Shown one piece after another: positions 17,174 to 26,664 of a stretch of 64,000 bases of DNA (positions are counted from its first letter, which is position 1; the number at the start of each line of letters is the position of its first letter). The notes under the pieces were generated by a model. That model ran no database searches and was not told the DNA's origin. It saw nothing but the letters and a program-made list of their open reading frames with translations. Where the stretch lies: NCBI RefSeq assembly GCF_003065425.1, contig NZ_CP026949.1:1178001-1242000 (forward strand), in the 5' to 3' direction. A program made the translations under genes and the position numbers. The stretch comes from Mycetocola zhujimingii. GTDB taxonomy: Bacteria; Actinomycetota; Actinomycetes; Actinomycetales; Microbacteriaceae.

Positions 17174-20100
17174 GTGGATGCCCTGTGGATAGGACTCGGA
17201 TTCGTCGTTCTGGCGGTCACGCTCGTCGACGTGTTTCTGAGCGCGCTCAACTACGACGAAGCGGGCTTCGTCGCCGGGCGGGTTGCCCGCTGGCAGTGGG
17301 CGCTGACGAGGCGCTTCACCCGGCGGATGTCACGGCGCTGGCGGCCTGTGGTCCTGCGGCAGGTCATCGGGCTGCAGGTGATGGGCACCGTGATCACCTG
17401 GATCGGCGGAACCATCATCGGTTACGGGCTGATCTACCTGGGCTCGATGCGGGGCAAAAACTTCACCTACGACGGCGTTCACGGCGACCTGTTCGGTGCC
17501 ATGTACTTCAGCACGGCGCAGCTGTCGACGGTCGGGACGTCACAGCTCACCCCGAACACCGACTTTCTGCGGATTCTCTCGGTCATCGAGACCCTCACCG
17601 GGGTTGTCCTGGTCTCGCTCATCCTGACCTTCCTGCTGGGGGTGTACGACGCGATCTCCAATCTGCGCTCCCTGTCGTCGCAGTTCTACAGCGCGGGAGA
17701 TGGGGTCAGCGACCCGATCTCGAGCCTGGCGCCGTACTTTCCCGGCGGCACCGAAACCGGTTTGGATTCCCACCTGCAGAGCGTGTCGGACAGTTTCAGC
17801 TCATATACGGACGGAGTGCGGCTGCACCACGCCGCGTACTACTTCCAGAGTGGTCGCGACACCTTCTCGTTGCCGTACTCGATCCAGATGCTCGCCGGGA
17901 TTATCGGCGGGTTGCGCTGGGGACTCCCCGCATCGAACCCGGTCACCTCGGAGCCGACCCTCATTCCGCTGACGGACCAGTTCGATGACTTCGCGACGTA
18001 CATGCATCCGTTGCTCCAGTGGACGAGCACCGATGTGCCTGAGACGGTGACGGCCGGTGAGTTCTCCCGGCAGGTCCGGGCCGAACTCGCGAAGGACCGG
18101 CCGAGGGCGCGTCGGCGGGTACAGCGCAGGGACGACGGCGATCCCTGGGTTCACCGGTTCGTGCTCGTTAACCGCGACATGGCCAGGCTCGCGGGTATCG
18201 AACCGCTGGAAGACATCGACGAGGCCTACACCCGGTATGTCGAGTGGCTGCCATTCGCCTACCGGGCCCAGCAATTCAGCACAGCGGTGAGCCGGGACCT
18301 CGACTACCAGCCGATCTACGCGAACCCGGAAGACGAAGCGCCCGAAGCGGTCCTCGCGCCAGCGCCTGACGAGATCGACCGCAACAAGGGCGGTGGCGGC
18401 CTCAAGGGATTCCTGTCCCGACGTGTCACCCTGATCGACCCCGGTTACTCCCGTCTTATCGGTGCCATCAGGGCTCTTCTCTCCGCGGCGCTCGCCGTGA
18501 CGGTTCTCGTGGTCGGCCTGCCCCTGATCGGTGCCTCCCCGTTCCCGGCCGCGATCTTCGGGGGGATGATCGCGATGTTCACCGGTTCGGCCGCCGGCGG
18601 TGGCCACGGGATCCGGCGTCTCGCCGCCCTCATTGCCGTGATCCCCGTGTTGATCTCGCTCGGGATCCACGCCGTGGTTCCGCACGACCCTCTCCCGCAA
18701 ACCGCCGCCCTTGCCGTTTTGGCCTTCGTCGGCGTCGCCGTCACACGGTTCGGCCCCAAATTCCGTGGCTTCGGCCAGCTCGCGTTCATGACGTACTACT
18801 TCACGCTGATCCTCGATCTCCAGGGGGACGAGTTCCTGCTGTTCGGCGGCACGGCGATTGTCGGCGTCCTGAGTTCGGTTGTACTCCAGATGATCCCCAA
18901 CAAGGGAGCTCACGCCCGGGTTGTGAAAGGCGGAGTCGTCGCTTTGGAGAACCGGCTGGCGCGCGCCCTCGACCCGGTCATCGATGCGGTTTCCGCCGCG
19001 AGATGGGACCCCGATCTGATGCGCCGAACCCGGAACGAACTCCGGCAGACGCACCAGATGGCATCCTTCCTCGCCGGTCAGCTGACGGGGGAGGACCCGG
19101 ATATCGGGCTGACCGCCGCTCAGGCGAGTGCGCTGCAAATACGGGTGCACGAGGCCGAACTTGCGCTGGTCAATCTGTCGTCCGAGGCTCGACAGGCCAC
19201 GGGAGCCGGCATCCCATTCGACGTTCGTGCGCGCCTTGCCGGCGCGGTGCAGTCGGTGCAGAAGCGCATTGCCGAATACCCGGATGTTCCGGCGTGGGTG
19301 TCACCAGCAGCGGATGCCGACCAAACGTCCGATCGCGGTCTGCCGTCCGATGCTGCGCCAGCACCGGACCCGGCCGACTCTCTCCCGTCGCTCCAGTCCG
19401 CCGTGCACTGGCCGCGTGCGGCGCGACGGGTTCTCGGTGCGGCGTACGAGTTGCAGCACGCCGTGGACGTGCTTCACTCTGCGCGTGCGGTTGACCTCGC
19501 CTCGACTCCCGCGTGGACCGACCCGTCCACGCAATCGGTCCCGACCACGGAGACCGCCGTCGAACCGGCGTCCACCGGTGAGACGGCAATCGCAACAACT
19601 GCCGCAGCCGGGCAGCCTCCGGTCTCCGGTGATACCGCGCCGATCTGGCGCAGGGCCATCCAGGCGGGGGTCTCGACGGCGGTAGCGCTGTTCCTCGGCT
19701 CGTATGTGTCGACAACACACCAATACTGGGCGGCCATGCCCGCGTACCAGGCCATCGGCGGAACTGACGGCGAGACCTTCGTGAAGGGCTCGCAGCGGAT
19801 CGTCGGTACGGTGCTCGGCGCCATCGTCGGTTTCGGCATCGCCATTGCGGCAGGGCCGAACCCCGCCGTTCTCGTGCCGGTGCTCGCCGTCAGCGTGTTC
19901 GCGATGACCTACTTCCGTGGGGCATCGTCACCGCTCACCTCGTTCTTTATGACGATGATGTTTGCCCAGCTGTACGAATTCCTGGGCCGGCTGAACTCCG
20001 AGACGATCGGTGTGCGGATCGTGGAGACGATCATCGGAGCCGGTATCGCCCTGATTGTCGCTGCACTGATCCTGCCAACGCGCACGAGCGACAAGTTCGC

Positions 20101-20653
20101 CAGGCAGGCGGTCCAGCTGACCAGGACCGTGGAGTCGATCACGATGACGACGCTGGAACTGTGGAAGCGGAACCGGCAGCCGTCGACCGACGACATTACA
20201 GCGCTGTCCAGGCAGGAGAGCGTCATGACCAGTCAGTTGCGTGACCTTCAGGCAACGGCGGGTCCGCTGCGCCACGGCTCCGGCGCGTTCGAGCCGGGTG
20301 GGATCGAGAACAGGCTCACCGGGTTCTGGGAGTTGCTGTACTACACGAGGCACTTCATCGGATCAGCCGAACAGGGACACCGTGTTCGCGCGCACCTGAC
20401 CGAAGAACAGTGGGAGCAGCTCGAAACGGCGACCGAGCAGAACTTCGATGCGCTCATTGCGGCATACGAAGGGCGAGCGTCAGGCCCGGTACACGGTGAC
20501 ATCGGCGTCGATGACCTCGGTGATTCGGATGAGCCACGCGCTGCAGAGGCGGCTCTCCGTGCTCTCGCCCGGGCAAACCAGACCGTCGCGATCATGGCGG
20601 TCGACCTCGCCCCGGAGGCCGCGAATCTCCCGCCACAGCGGCAAGGCGCGTAG
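17174..20653 (+). CDS. two-TM ion-channel-like module fused to a double FUSC (aromatic acid exporter-like) protein
   Basis: 1159 aa from the GTG at 17174, where a hydrophobic segment begins at once; a TTG at 17150 is possible. Residues about 1-175 resemble a two-helix potassium channel with pore helix and filter-like AQLSTVGTSQL in place of TVGYG. Residues about 435-600 and 830-980 are two clusters of membrane helices like the FUSC/ArAE exporters (YWAAMPAYQAI is a typical FUSC element), joined by long cytoplasmic helices and a Pro/Thr/Ala-rich linker (about 705-830). The protein probably moves an organic acid or ion across the membrane. The exact substrate is unknown. Two hairpins follow its stop. 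Confidence 0.8.
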   Translation: MDALWIGLGFVVLAVTLVDVFLSALNYDEAGFVAGRVARWQWALTRRFTRRMSRRWRPVVLRQVIGLQVMGTVITWIGGTIIGYGLIYLGSMRGKNFTYDGVHGDLFGAMYFSTAQLSTVGTSQLTPNTDFLRILSVIETLTGVVLVSLILTFLLGVYDAISNLRSLSSQFYSAGDGVSDPISSLAPYFPGGTETGLDSHLQSVSDSFSSYTDGVRLHHAAYYFQSGRDTFSLPYSIQMLAGIIGGLRWGLPASNPVTSEPTLIPLTDQFDDFATYMHPLLQWTSTDVPETVTAGEFSRQVRAELAKDRPRARRRVQRRDDGDPWVHRFVLVNRDMARLAGIEPLEDIDEAYTRYVEWLPFAYRAQQFSTAVSRDLDYQPIYANPEDEAPEAVLAPAPDEIDRNKGGGGLKGFLSRRVTLIDPGYSRLIGAIRALLSAALAVTVLVVGLPLIGASPFPAAIFGGMIAMFTGSAAGGGHGIRRLAALIAVIPVLISLGIHAVVPHDPLPQTAALAVLAFVGVAVTRFGPKFRGFGQLAFMTYYFTLILDLQGDEFLLFGGTAIVGVLSSVVLQMIPNKGAHARVVKGGVVALENRLARALDPVIDAVSAARWDPDLMRRTRNELRQTHQMASFLAGQLTGEDPDIGLTAAQASALQIRVHEAELALVNLSSEARQATGAGIPFDVRARLAGAVQSVQKRIAEYPDVPAWVSPAADADQTSDRGLPSDAAPAPDPADSLPSLQSAVHWPRAARRVLGAAYELQHAVDVLHSARAVDLASTPAWTDPSTQSVPTTETAVEPASTGETAIATTAAAGQPPVSGDTAPIWRRAIQAGVSTAVALFLGSYVSTTHQYWAAMPAYQAIGGTDGETFVKGSQRIVGTVLGAIVGFGIAIAAGPNPAVLVPVLAVSVFAMTYFRGASSPLTSFFMTMMFAQLYEFLGRLNSETIGVRIVETIIGAGIALIVAALILPTRTSDKFARQAVQLTRTVESITMTTLELWKRNRQPSTDDITALSRQESVMTSQLRDLQATAGPLRHGSGAFEPGGIENRLTGFWELLYYTRHFIGSAEQGHRVRAHLTEEQWEQLETATEQNFDALIAAYEGRASGPVHGDIGVDDLGDSDEPRAAEAALRALARANQTVAIMAVDLAPEAANLPPQRQGA

Positions 20654-20668
20654 GGCCCAAATCCCCGT

Positions 20669-20700
20669 GGGCCTTTCGGCCCTGCTGGGGTTGTTCCCAG
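20669..20700 (+). terminator. tandem hairpins after the channel-FUSC gene
   Basis: GGGCC-TTTC-GGCCC (20669-20682) is followed directly by CTGGG/CCCAG (20685-20689 and 20696-20700). They lie 16-47 bp past the stop and about 80 bp before ureA, separating the two transcripts. No T-run. Confidence 0.5.
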
Positions 20701-20776
20701 CGCCGTAGCGTTCACGTCAGTGGTAGCCGGATGGAGCTGTCCACCCGGCAGGACAGATCGAGAAATCGGGGACGAC

Positions 20777-21082
20777 ATGAATCTCACTCCACGCGAAATT
20801 GACAAGCTGTACATCTACCAGGTCGCGGACCTGGCCAGAAAGCGGCGCGATCGAGGTACCAAACTCAACCTCAGCGAGGCGCAGGCTCTGGTCTCGGAAG
20901 CGATTCTCGAGGGAGCTCGCGACGGCAAATCCGTCGCCGAGTGTATGGAACTCGGCAAGACCGTCGTCTCGGAGTCCGACTGCATGGACGGTGTGCGTTC
21001 GCGCCTGTCTTTGCTGCAGGTCGAGGCGACGTTCCCCGATGGAAGCAAACTGGTCTCCTGCCACGACCCCGTGAGCGTCTGA
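20777..21082 (+). CDS. ureA: urease gamma subunit
   Basis: 101 aa, full length. MNLTPREIDKLYIYQVADLA, EAILEGARDG, VTFPDG-type VEATFPDGSKLVS are the standard UreA sequence. The start at 20777 is set by homology; the same frame is open upstream but that part is not UreA-like. UreA, UreB and UreC form the trimeric apo-urease that hydrolyses urea to ammonia and carbonic acid in the cytoplasm. It opens the operon, and a CbiX-like gene is inserted between it and ureB. Confidence 0.97.
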   Translation: MNLTPREIDKLYIYQVADLARKRRDRGTKLNLSEAQALVSEAILEGARDGKSVAECMELGKTVVSESDCMDGVRSRLSLLQVEATFPDGSKLVSCHDPVSV

Positions 21083-21083
21083 G

Positions 21084-22019
21084 ATGACCGCGACCGCTGA
21101 CTTCCGCGCCTCGGTGGTGCTGGTCGGTGGCCACGAGAGCCACCATGGCGCAGACATCCGTTATCTCCAGGACGATCTGGATCGAACGACGGTTTCTCCG
21201 GCGGGGCGTCCGCTGCACAACACAGTGAAGCGGCTGCTCGCATCGAGCGGGGAGCCGGTCGTGGTTGTGCCGATGACCTTCGGCCGTGACCCGAGTTTTG
21301 TGGCCGACGTGGCCAAGACGCTCAAGTGGTTGTCAGCGGGAATCGAAGCGCCGGCAGCAGCGGTGCCTCGGGTGGCCCTCGCTCCGGACTTCGGAACGCT
21401 CGATCACCTGACGGCGTGGTTGCGCACCGCGGCGACGCAGGTGCGGCAGAGCAACCCGGAAGCTGCCGTGCTGATCAGTGCGGCGAGCGCCAACCCGTTC
21501 GATGACGCCGAGGTCTTTCGGATCGCGCACCTGGTGCGAACGCACGGTGCGGGCAACGAGGTCGAGGTTGCCATCGACGACGGCCGGGGAGGACCCGCGG
21601 CGGTCGACAAGCTCAAGCGGCTCGGCTTTAACGAGATCGTCGTTGTGCCTGCCGGGTTCCAGCGATCACCAGCCGGGAGCTGGGACAACGACGCGGATGC
21701 CGGGGTGCGGTTCTACGGGCCGATCATGTCGGAGCGGGCCGTCACCCTGGTGGTACACCAGCGCGTCGCTGACGCGCTGCACAGCCTGGGTCACGGCAAC
21801 GATGGCATCGACGCCGGCCTCATGGCTGACCACGGCCACGGCTACGCCCACTCGCACGCGTTCGAGGAGCACGAGCACGGGCATGACCACGGGCACCCCC
21901 ATACACACTCCCACGGCGAGCACTCATCCAACCGAGACCACCCGGATGCGCTCACGCGCGAACCCGAGGCTGCCGTCCACATTCACCACCACGACAACTC
22001 GCTCATTCACACGCAGTGA
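21084..22019 (+). CDS. CbiX/sirohydrochlorin-chelatase-like protein with His-rich tail, inside the urease operon
   Basis: 311 aa, starting one base after the ureA stop. Residues about 9-240 resemble the CbiX/SirB class II chelatase fold in two halves ([15 protein letters not shown] with the N-terminal metal-site His, [23 protein letters not shown]). The last about 62 residues hold 19 histidines (runs such as [16 protein letters not shown]), a classic nickel/zinc-binding tail. Known relatives insert Co or Ni into tetrapyrroles. Here the urease setting and the absence of ureE make a nickel storage or delivery role likely, but that is inference. A role as a true chelatase is not supported by any nearby cobalamin or siroheme gene. 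Confidence 0.8.
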   Translation: MTATADFRASVVLVGGHESHHGADIRYLQDDLDRTTVSPAGRPLHNTVKRLLASSGEPVVVVPMTFGRDPSFVADVAKTLKWLSAGIEAPAAAVPRVALAPDFGTLDHLTAWLRTAATQVRQSNPEAAVLISAASANPFDDAEVFRIAHLVRTHGAGNEVEVAIDDGRGGPAAVDKLKRLGFNEIVVVPAGFQRSPAGSWDNDADAGVRFYGPIMSERAVTLVVHQRVADALHSLGHGNDGIDAGLMADHGHGYAHSHAFEEHEHGHDHGHPHTHSHGEHSSNRDHPDALTREPEAAVHIHHHDNSLIHTQ

Positions 22020-22035
22020 TTGGAAGGAACAGACA

Positions 22036-22464
22036 ATGCTAGGCAGTCCGAAATATCAGCACGGGTCCGACGAGATAGAGATCAACGCCGGCCGCGACAG
22101 TGTCACCCTCACGGTCAGCAACACGGGGGACCGGGCCGTTCAGGTCGGGTCGCACTTCCACTTCTTCGAGATCAACAAGGCCATGCTCTTCGAGCGCGAA
22201 CGGGCCTACGGAATGCACCTGGATATCCCGGCGGGCACCGGCGTCCGGTTCGAGCCGGGAGACACGAAGCAAGTGACGCTCACGGCGTATGCGGGAACTC
22301 GCCACATCGTCGGGTTCAACAACCTCGTCAACGGCGGTCTCGACTCCGAGGACACCAGGATCCGCGCGATCGCACGGATGAAGGAACTGGGTTATCAGAA
22401 CGGCACGCCAAACGGGCAATCGAATTCGTCATCAGACGGTTCAGCAGAACAGGGGAAGAACTAA
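22036..22464 (+). CDS. ureB: urease beta subunit
   Basis: 142 aa. The core ([45 protein letters not shown]) is diagnostic for UreB. The ATG at 22036 follows a GGAAGGAAC ribosome site. It has a polar Asn/Ser-rich C-terminal extension of about 20 residues. Its stop codon shares one base with the ureC start (TAATG), so translation of the two is coupled. Confidence 0.97.
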   Translation: MLGSPKYQHGSDEIEINAGRDSVTLTVSNTGDRAVQVGSHFHFFEINKAMLFERERAYGMHLDIPAGTGVRFEPGDTKQVTLTAYAGTRHIVGFNNLVNGGLDSEDTRIRAIARMKELGYQNGTPNGQSNSSSDGSAEQGKN

Positions 22465-24188
22465 TGGCCATCATCCCGCGCAAACAATACACGGACCTCT
22501 TCGGCCCGACGGTCGGAGACCGGGTACAGCTCGGCGACACGAACCTCGTGATCCAGATCGAAAAGGACTACGCAGAGGGTCACTACGGTGACGAGGTCGT
22601 GTACGGAGGCGGAAAGACCGCCCGCGACGGAATGGCCGCTGACCCGCAGGCCACCGACGCGCAGGGCGTTCTCGACCTGGTGATCACGAACGCGATCATC
22701 CTCGACCCGATCCTCGGTGTCATCAAGGGCGACATCGGCGTGCGCGACGGCAGGATTGTCGGAATCGGCAAGGCAGGCAACCCGCACCTCCAGAGCGGAG
22801 TCGACCCTCGCCTCGTCGTCGGCCCGGGCACCGAGTTGCTCGCCGGCGAACACTTCATCGCAACGGCCGGTGGAATCGACACCCACGTGCACTTCATTTC
22901 GCCCCAGCAGGCGCTCGCCGCGCTCTCGAACGGCATCACGACGCTGTTCGGCGGTGGAACCGGTCCGACGGATGGCACCAACGGCGTCACAACGACGCCC
23001 GGGGTGTGGAACATCCACCGGATGCTCCAGGCAGCGGAAGAGGTACCGGTCAACCTCGGCTTCTCGGGCAAAGGCAATGGCTCACGCCCACAGGCCCTGA
23101 TCGACCAGGTCGAGGCCGGCGCCGCTGGGCTCAAGGTGCACGAGGACTACGGAACCACCCCGGCTGCGCTGAGCAACGCGCTCGATGTCGCCGACCAGTA
23201 TGACGTCCAGATCACCGTGCACACCGACAGCCTCAACGAGTCTGGCTTTGTCGAGAACACCCTGGATGCCATCAACGGCAGGACGATTCACACCTACCAC
23301 ACGGAGGGTGCCGGAGGTGGGCACGCGCCAGACATCCTGAAGGCCGCGGGACATCAGAACGTCATTCCGTCGTCGACAAACCCGACGCTGCCGTACACCG
23401 TGAACTCGGTCGATGAGCTGCTCGACATGGTGATGGTCTGTCACCACCTGTCGCACGACATCCCCGAGGATGTGTCGTTCGCCGACTCCCGCGTGCGGGC
23501 TGAGACGATCGCCGCTGAGACCGTGCTGCACGATGAAGGTGTGCTCTCGATTGTGTCGTCTGACTCGCAGGCGATGGGCCGGGTGGGGGAGTCGTTCCTT
23601 CGGACCTTCCAGATCGCCCACCACTGCAAGGACCAGCGTGGCAAGCTGCCGCAGGACTCGCCCGACAACGACAACTTCCGGGTGCTGCGTTACCTCGCGA
23701 AGATCACGATCAACCCGGCCATCGCGCAGGGGCTCTCCGAACACATCGGTTCGCTCGAAACGGGGAAGGTCGCCGACATCGTGCTGTGGCCGGTCGACTC
23801 GTTCGCGGTCAAACCGAGGCTCATCGTGAAGGGTGGCCTCATCAACTGGGGGGTCATGGGAGACCCCAACGCCTCACTGCCGACGCCTCAGCCGGTGTAC
23901 TACCGGCCGATGTTCGGCGCGATGGGTCCGGCGCAGCAGGCCACTCGGATCACGTTCATGTCGCAGGCCGCCATCGACCTGGGTGTGCCGGAGAAGCTCG
24001 GGCTCAAGAGCCAGATCCTCCCGGTCAAGCGGACCAGGTCGATCGGTAAAGCGAACATGGTGCGCAACAGCGAGACTCCGGTGATTGACGTTGATCCAGA
24101 GACGTATGTCGTGACCTACGACGGAGTCGAAGCAACGATCGAGCCGGCCCAGTCGCTGCCGGGCACCCAGCTGTTCTTCCTGGCGTAG
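22464..24188 (+). CDS. ureC: urease alpha subunit (catalytic)
   Basis: 574 aa, full length. The dinickel site is intact: GIDTHVHF (two His ligands), GLKVHEDYG (the carbamylated Lys), TVHTDSLNE and [12 protein letters not shown] (further His ligands), and SSDSQAMGR (Asp). The mobile flap [12 protein letters not shown] contains the conserved Cys and catalytic His. It therefore should be active once nickel is inserted by UreD, F and G. It starts on the ureB stop and is followed 7 bp later by ureF. Confidence 0.98.
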   Translation: MAIIPRKQYTDLFGPTVGDRVQLGDTNLVIQIEKDYAEGHYGDEVVYGGGKTARDGMAADPQATDAQGVLDLVITNAIILDPILGVIKGDIGVRDGRIVGIGKAGNPHLQSGVDPRLVVGPGTELLAGEHFIATAGGIDTHVHFISPQQALAALSNGITTLFGGGTGPTDGTNGVTTTPGVWNIHRMLQAAEEVPVNLGFSGKGNGSRPQALIDQVEAGAAGLKVHEDYGTTPAALSNALDVADQYDVQITVHTDSLNESGFVENTLDAINGRTIHTYHTEGAGGGHAPDILKAAGHQNVIPSSTNPTLPYTVNSVDELLDMVMVCHHLSHDIPEDVSFADSRVRAETIAAETVLHDEGVLSIVSSDSQAMGRVGESFLRTFQIAHHCKDQRGKLPQDSPDNDNFRVLRYLAKITINPAIAQGLSEHIGSLETGKVADIVLWPVDSFAVKPRLIVKGGLINWGVMGDPNASLPTPQPVYYRPMFGAMGPAQQATRITFMSQAAIDLGVPEKLGLKSQILPVKRTRSIGKANMVRNSETPVIDVDPETYVVTYDGVEATIEPAQSLPGTQLFFLA

Positions 24189-24195
24189 GGCAACC

Positions 24196-24891
24196 ATGGC
24201 CGAAACGGAGCTGCGGCAGCTGCTGACGAGTCTGCAATTCTCGGACTCGGCGTTTCCGAGCGGCTTCTACACGATGTCGCACAGTCTCGAGGGGTACAGC
24301 CAGGCGAAGCTCGTTCAGCGCGGAGACGTGTTGGGGCTGCTGGCCGATCTTCTGGTGCACTCGGTGGGTCCCGGCGACGCGACAGCGCTCGCCGCGGCCC
24401 ACCGGGCGGCACAGGGGGAGGACTGGGATGCGGTGCAGGATGCCGACCAGCGGCTGTTCGCATCGAAGCTCAATGCCGAGATGCGGAAGGCGTCGGTGCG
24501 CAGCGGACACCAGATGATCGACATGGCCCGCGAGGTCGTCGGCGGTGCCGGTATCGAGGAGTATGCGCGGCGGGTGAGAGCGCGCGAGACACCGGGATGC
24601 CAGCCGGTTGCGACAGCTGTGGTCTACGCGACGAGCGGCCTCGAGACCGAGAAGGCTGTGGCATCCGACCTGTTCGCCTTCGCGGTGAGCTTCGTCGGGG
24701 CCGGGCTCAGGCTTCGGCTGACCGACCACAAGGACGCCCAGGTGGTGCTGCACGAAATCGCGCCGGTGATCGAGCAGGTCGCCATCGATGCGGCCGAACG
24801 TGATCTGGATGACCTCGGCGGGTGCGCCCCCGTCGCCGACATCATGTCGGCGCAACACGAACGAGCAGAAGCGCGATTGTTCGCCAGCTGA
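24196..24891 (+). CDS. ureF: urease accessory protein UreF
   Basis: 231 aa, all helical. QFSDSAFPSGFYTMSHSLEGY is the UreF N-terminal signature (usually FPSGAF.HS.GLE). It forms a complex with UreD and UreG on apo-urease, gating GTP-driven nickel transfer. It is translated from an ATG 7 bp after ureC. 39 bp separate it from ureG. Confidence 0.95.
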   Translation: MAETELRQLLTSLQFSDSAFPSGFYTMSHSLEGYSQAKLVQRGDVLGLLADLLVHSVGPGDATALAAAHRAAQGEDWDAVQDADQRLFASKLNAEMRKASVRSGHQMIDMAREVVGGAGIEEYARRVRARETPGCQPVATAVVYATSGLETEKAVASDLFAFAVSFVGAGLRLRLTDHKDAQVVLHEIAPVIEQVAIDAAERDLDDLGGCAPVADIMSAQHERAEARLFAS

Positions 24892-24930
24892 GCGAGCAGT
24901 TCCGAACGACCGAACGGGAAAGAGAACACC

Positions 24931-25566
24931 ATGAGCGAAAACACACTGAGAATCGGCATCGGCGGACCGGTGGGATCAGGCAAGACGGCGCTCGCCGAAG
25001 CGCTGGTTCCGCTGCTGATCGCCGCGGGCCGGACGCCAGGGGTCATCACGAACGACATCTACACGCAGGAAGACGCGCACCATGTGCGACGTGAACTCAA
25101 GGGCATCCTCGACCCCGACCGTGTCGTCGGCGTTGAGACCGGTGCCTGCCCGCACACCGCGGTGCGCGACGACCCCACGATGAACCTGGCCGCTGGGGCC
25201 GAGATGCTCGAGCGGTTCCCCGACATCGACACGCTGATCTACGAGTCCGGTGGCGATAACCTCACGCTGACCTTCTCACCGTCGCTCGCCGACGTTTTCG
25301 TCTTCGTGCTCGACACGGCGGAGGGCGAGAAGATGCCGCGCAAGCGGGGCCCTGGGATCACCGAGTCCGACATCCTCGTCATCAACAAGATCGACATCGC
25401 CCAATACGTGCGCTGCGACCTCAGTGTGATGGAGAGCGACGCGCACAAGGTGCGGGACGGCAAGCCCGTCGTGCTCACGAACTCGCTCACCGGTGAGGGA
25501 ATCGAGGAGCTGTACTCGCAGATCATGAAGGTCTGGAACGACGCCCGGTCTGAGTTGGTCGGATGA
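24931..25566 (+). CDS. ureG: urease accessory GTPase UreG
   Basis: 211 aa SIMIBI-class GTPase. Walker A is GGPVGSGKTAL (residues about 11-21), the nickel-binding dimer motif is TGACPHTAVRDD (Cys-Pro-His), switch-like ESGGDNLTLTFS and the base-specifying VINKIDIA follow. It provides GTP hydrolysis and carries nickel to urease together with UreF and UreD. It overlaps ureD by 4 bases. Confidence 0.97.
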   Translation: MSENTLRIGIGGPVGSGKTALAEALVPLLIAAGRTPGVITNDIYTQEDAHHVRRELKGILDPDRVVGVETGACPHTAVRDDPTMNLAAGAEMLERFPDIDTLIYESGGDNLTLTFSPSLADVFVFVLDTAEGEKMPRKRGPGITESDILVINKIDIAQYVRCDLSVMESDAHKVRDGKPVVLTNSLTGEGIEELYSQIMKVWNDARSELVG

Positions 25567-26642
25567 CCACCCTCGACGTCTCCGCTGTTCCCGTGGTTCG
25601 CGACGACGATGCGCGAACCACGGGGGACACGGGGGAGAGCGAGCCGACGCCCGTGACTCCTGTCGCCGCCGACGCGGGTGCCCCGGCACCGCGTCACGGT
25701 GGCTACCGGCTGCAGCCCGATTTTTACGAACCGGCTCGGGTACCGGCGGAGGTACAGCGGTATGCCGGGACCCTGCCGATGCTCCAGGTGGGCAGCCCGG
25801 GCAAGGTCGGGGTGCTGCAGCTCGGGTTCGAGCTGAAGAACGGCACGACGCAGCTGACGCATCATTACCAGAAGTCGCCGCTGCAGATCATGCGGCCCTT
25901 GTACTTCAACCTCGCTCGGCCTGACCTGCCGTACGTCTATCTCACCTCGACCGGTGGCGGCATCCTTCAGGGCGACCGGCTGCGGACCGACCTGACCTTC
26001 GGGCCGAATGCGTCAGCGCACATCACGACGCAGGCCCACACCAAGGTCTACAAGATGGGTCACGACTACGCCACGTCGATCATGAACATCACCGTCGACG
26101 AGGGCGCGTTCGTCGAGTACCTGCCTGAGCCGATCATTCCGTACGAGCACGCACGGGTCTACCAGCAGACCTCCGTGGTTCTCGATGAGTCCGCAACGCT
26201 CATCGCGGGGGAGACGGTGTATGCCGGTCGCCTCGCGAGGGGTGAGCGTCACGAATACGACGTCTACGCATCCGACTTCGAAGTGAAGCGACCGGACGGA
26301 CGGCTTGTTGCCCTCGACCGGGTGCGGCTGACCCCACCGGATGGTGGAGTAGGCGGACTCGGCCTGCTGGCCGGTCATGACGTGCTCTCGATGCTTTACA
26401 TCTTCGTGCCGAAGGGCACCGTGGATCTCGAAGCGCTCGCCGCGGTGGTGCACGAGACCCTGACGCCGTTCGCCGGACCGGGGTTCCTGTTCGGAGTGAG
26501 TGCCCTCCCTGCGGACGTCGGGGTCTGGATGCGACTGGTCGCCAGCGACACCGTCGCCGTGTCCAAGGCCAACACGGCGGTCTCGGCAGCGGTGCATGAA
26601 CTGCTGACGGGCAAGCCTGCCGCCGTCATTCGCAAGAGTTGA
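25563..26642 (+). CDS. ureD: urease accessory protein UreD (UreH)
   Basis: 359 aa; longer than usual because of an acidic, Pro/Thr-rich N-terminal extension of about 45 residues before HGGYRLQPDFYEPA. The core has YVYLTSTGGGILQGDRL (family GG-x-x-GGD-like element), TTQAHTKVYKM and FVEYLPEPIIPYEHARV, all typical of UreD, which scaffolds UreF-UreG on the apoenzyme. The ATG overlaps the ureG stop. The nickel permease gene follows after about 20 bp. Confidence 0.94.
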   Translation: MTTLDVSAVPVVRDDDARTTGDTGESEPTPVTPVAADAGAPAPRHGGYRLQPDFYEPARVPAEVQRYAGTLPMLQVGSPGKVGVLQLGFELKNGTTQLTHHYQKSPLQIMRPLYFNLARPDLPYVYLTSTGGGILQGDRLRTDLTFGPNASAHITTQAHTKVYKMGHDYATSIMNITVDEGAFVEYLPEPIIPYEHARVYQQTSVVLDESATLIAGETVYAGRLARGERHEYDVYASDFEVKRPDGRLVALDRVRLTPPDGGVGGLGLLAGHDVLSMLYIFVPKGTVDLEALAAVVHETLTPFAGPGFLFGVSALPADVGVWMRLVASDTVAVSKANTAVSAAVHELLTGKPAAVIRKS

Positions 26643-26664
26643 ACCGATGAAGGGGGAGGCGGAC

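Noticed and set aside
17801-19150. Long minus-strand open frame inside the channel-FUSC gene
   Set aside because: Antisense shadow with low-complexity charged sequence and no ribosome site.
20701-20776. GlnR/nitrogen-control box ahead of ureA
   Set aside because: No convincing paired GTnAC-type motif could be read.
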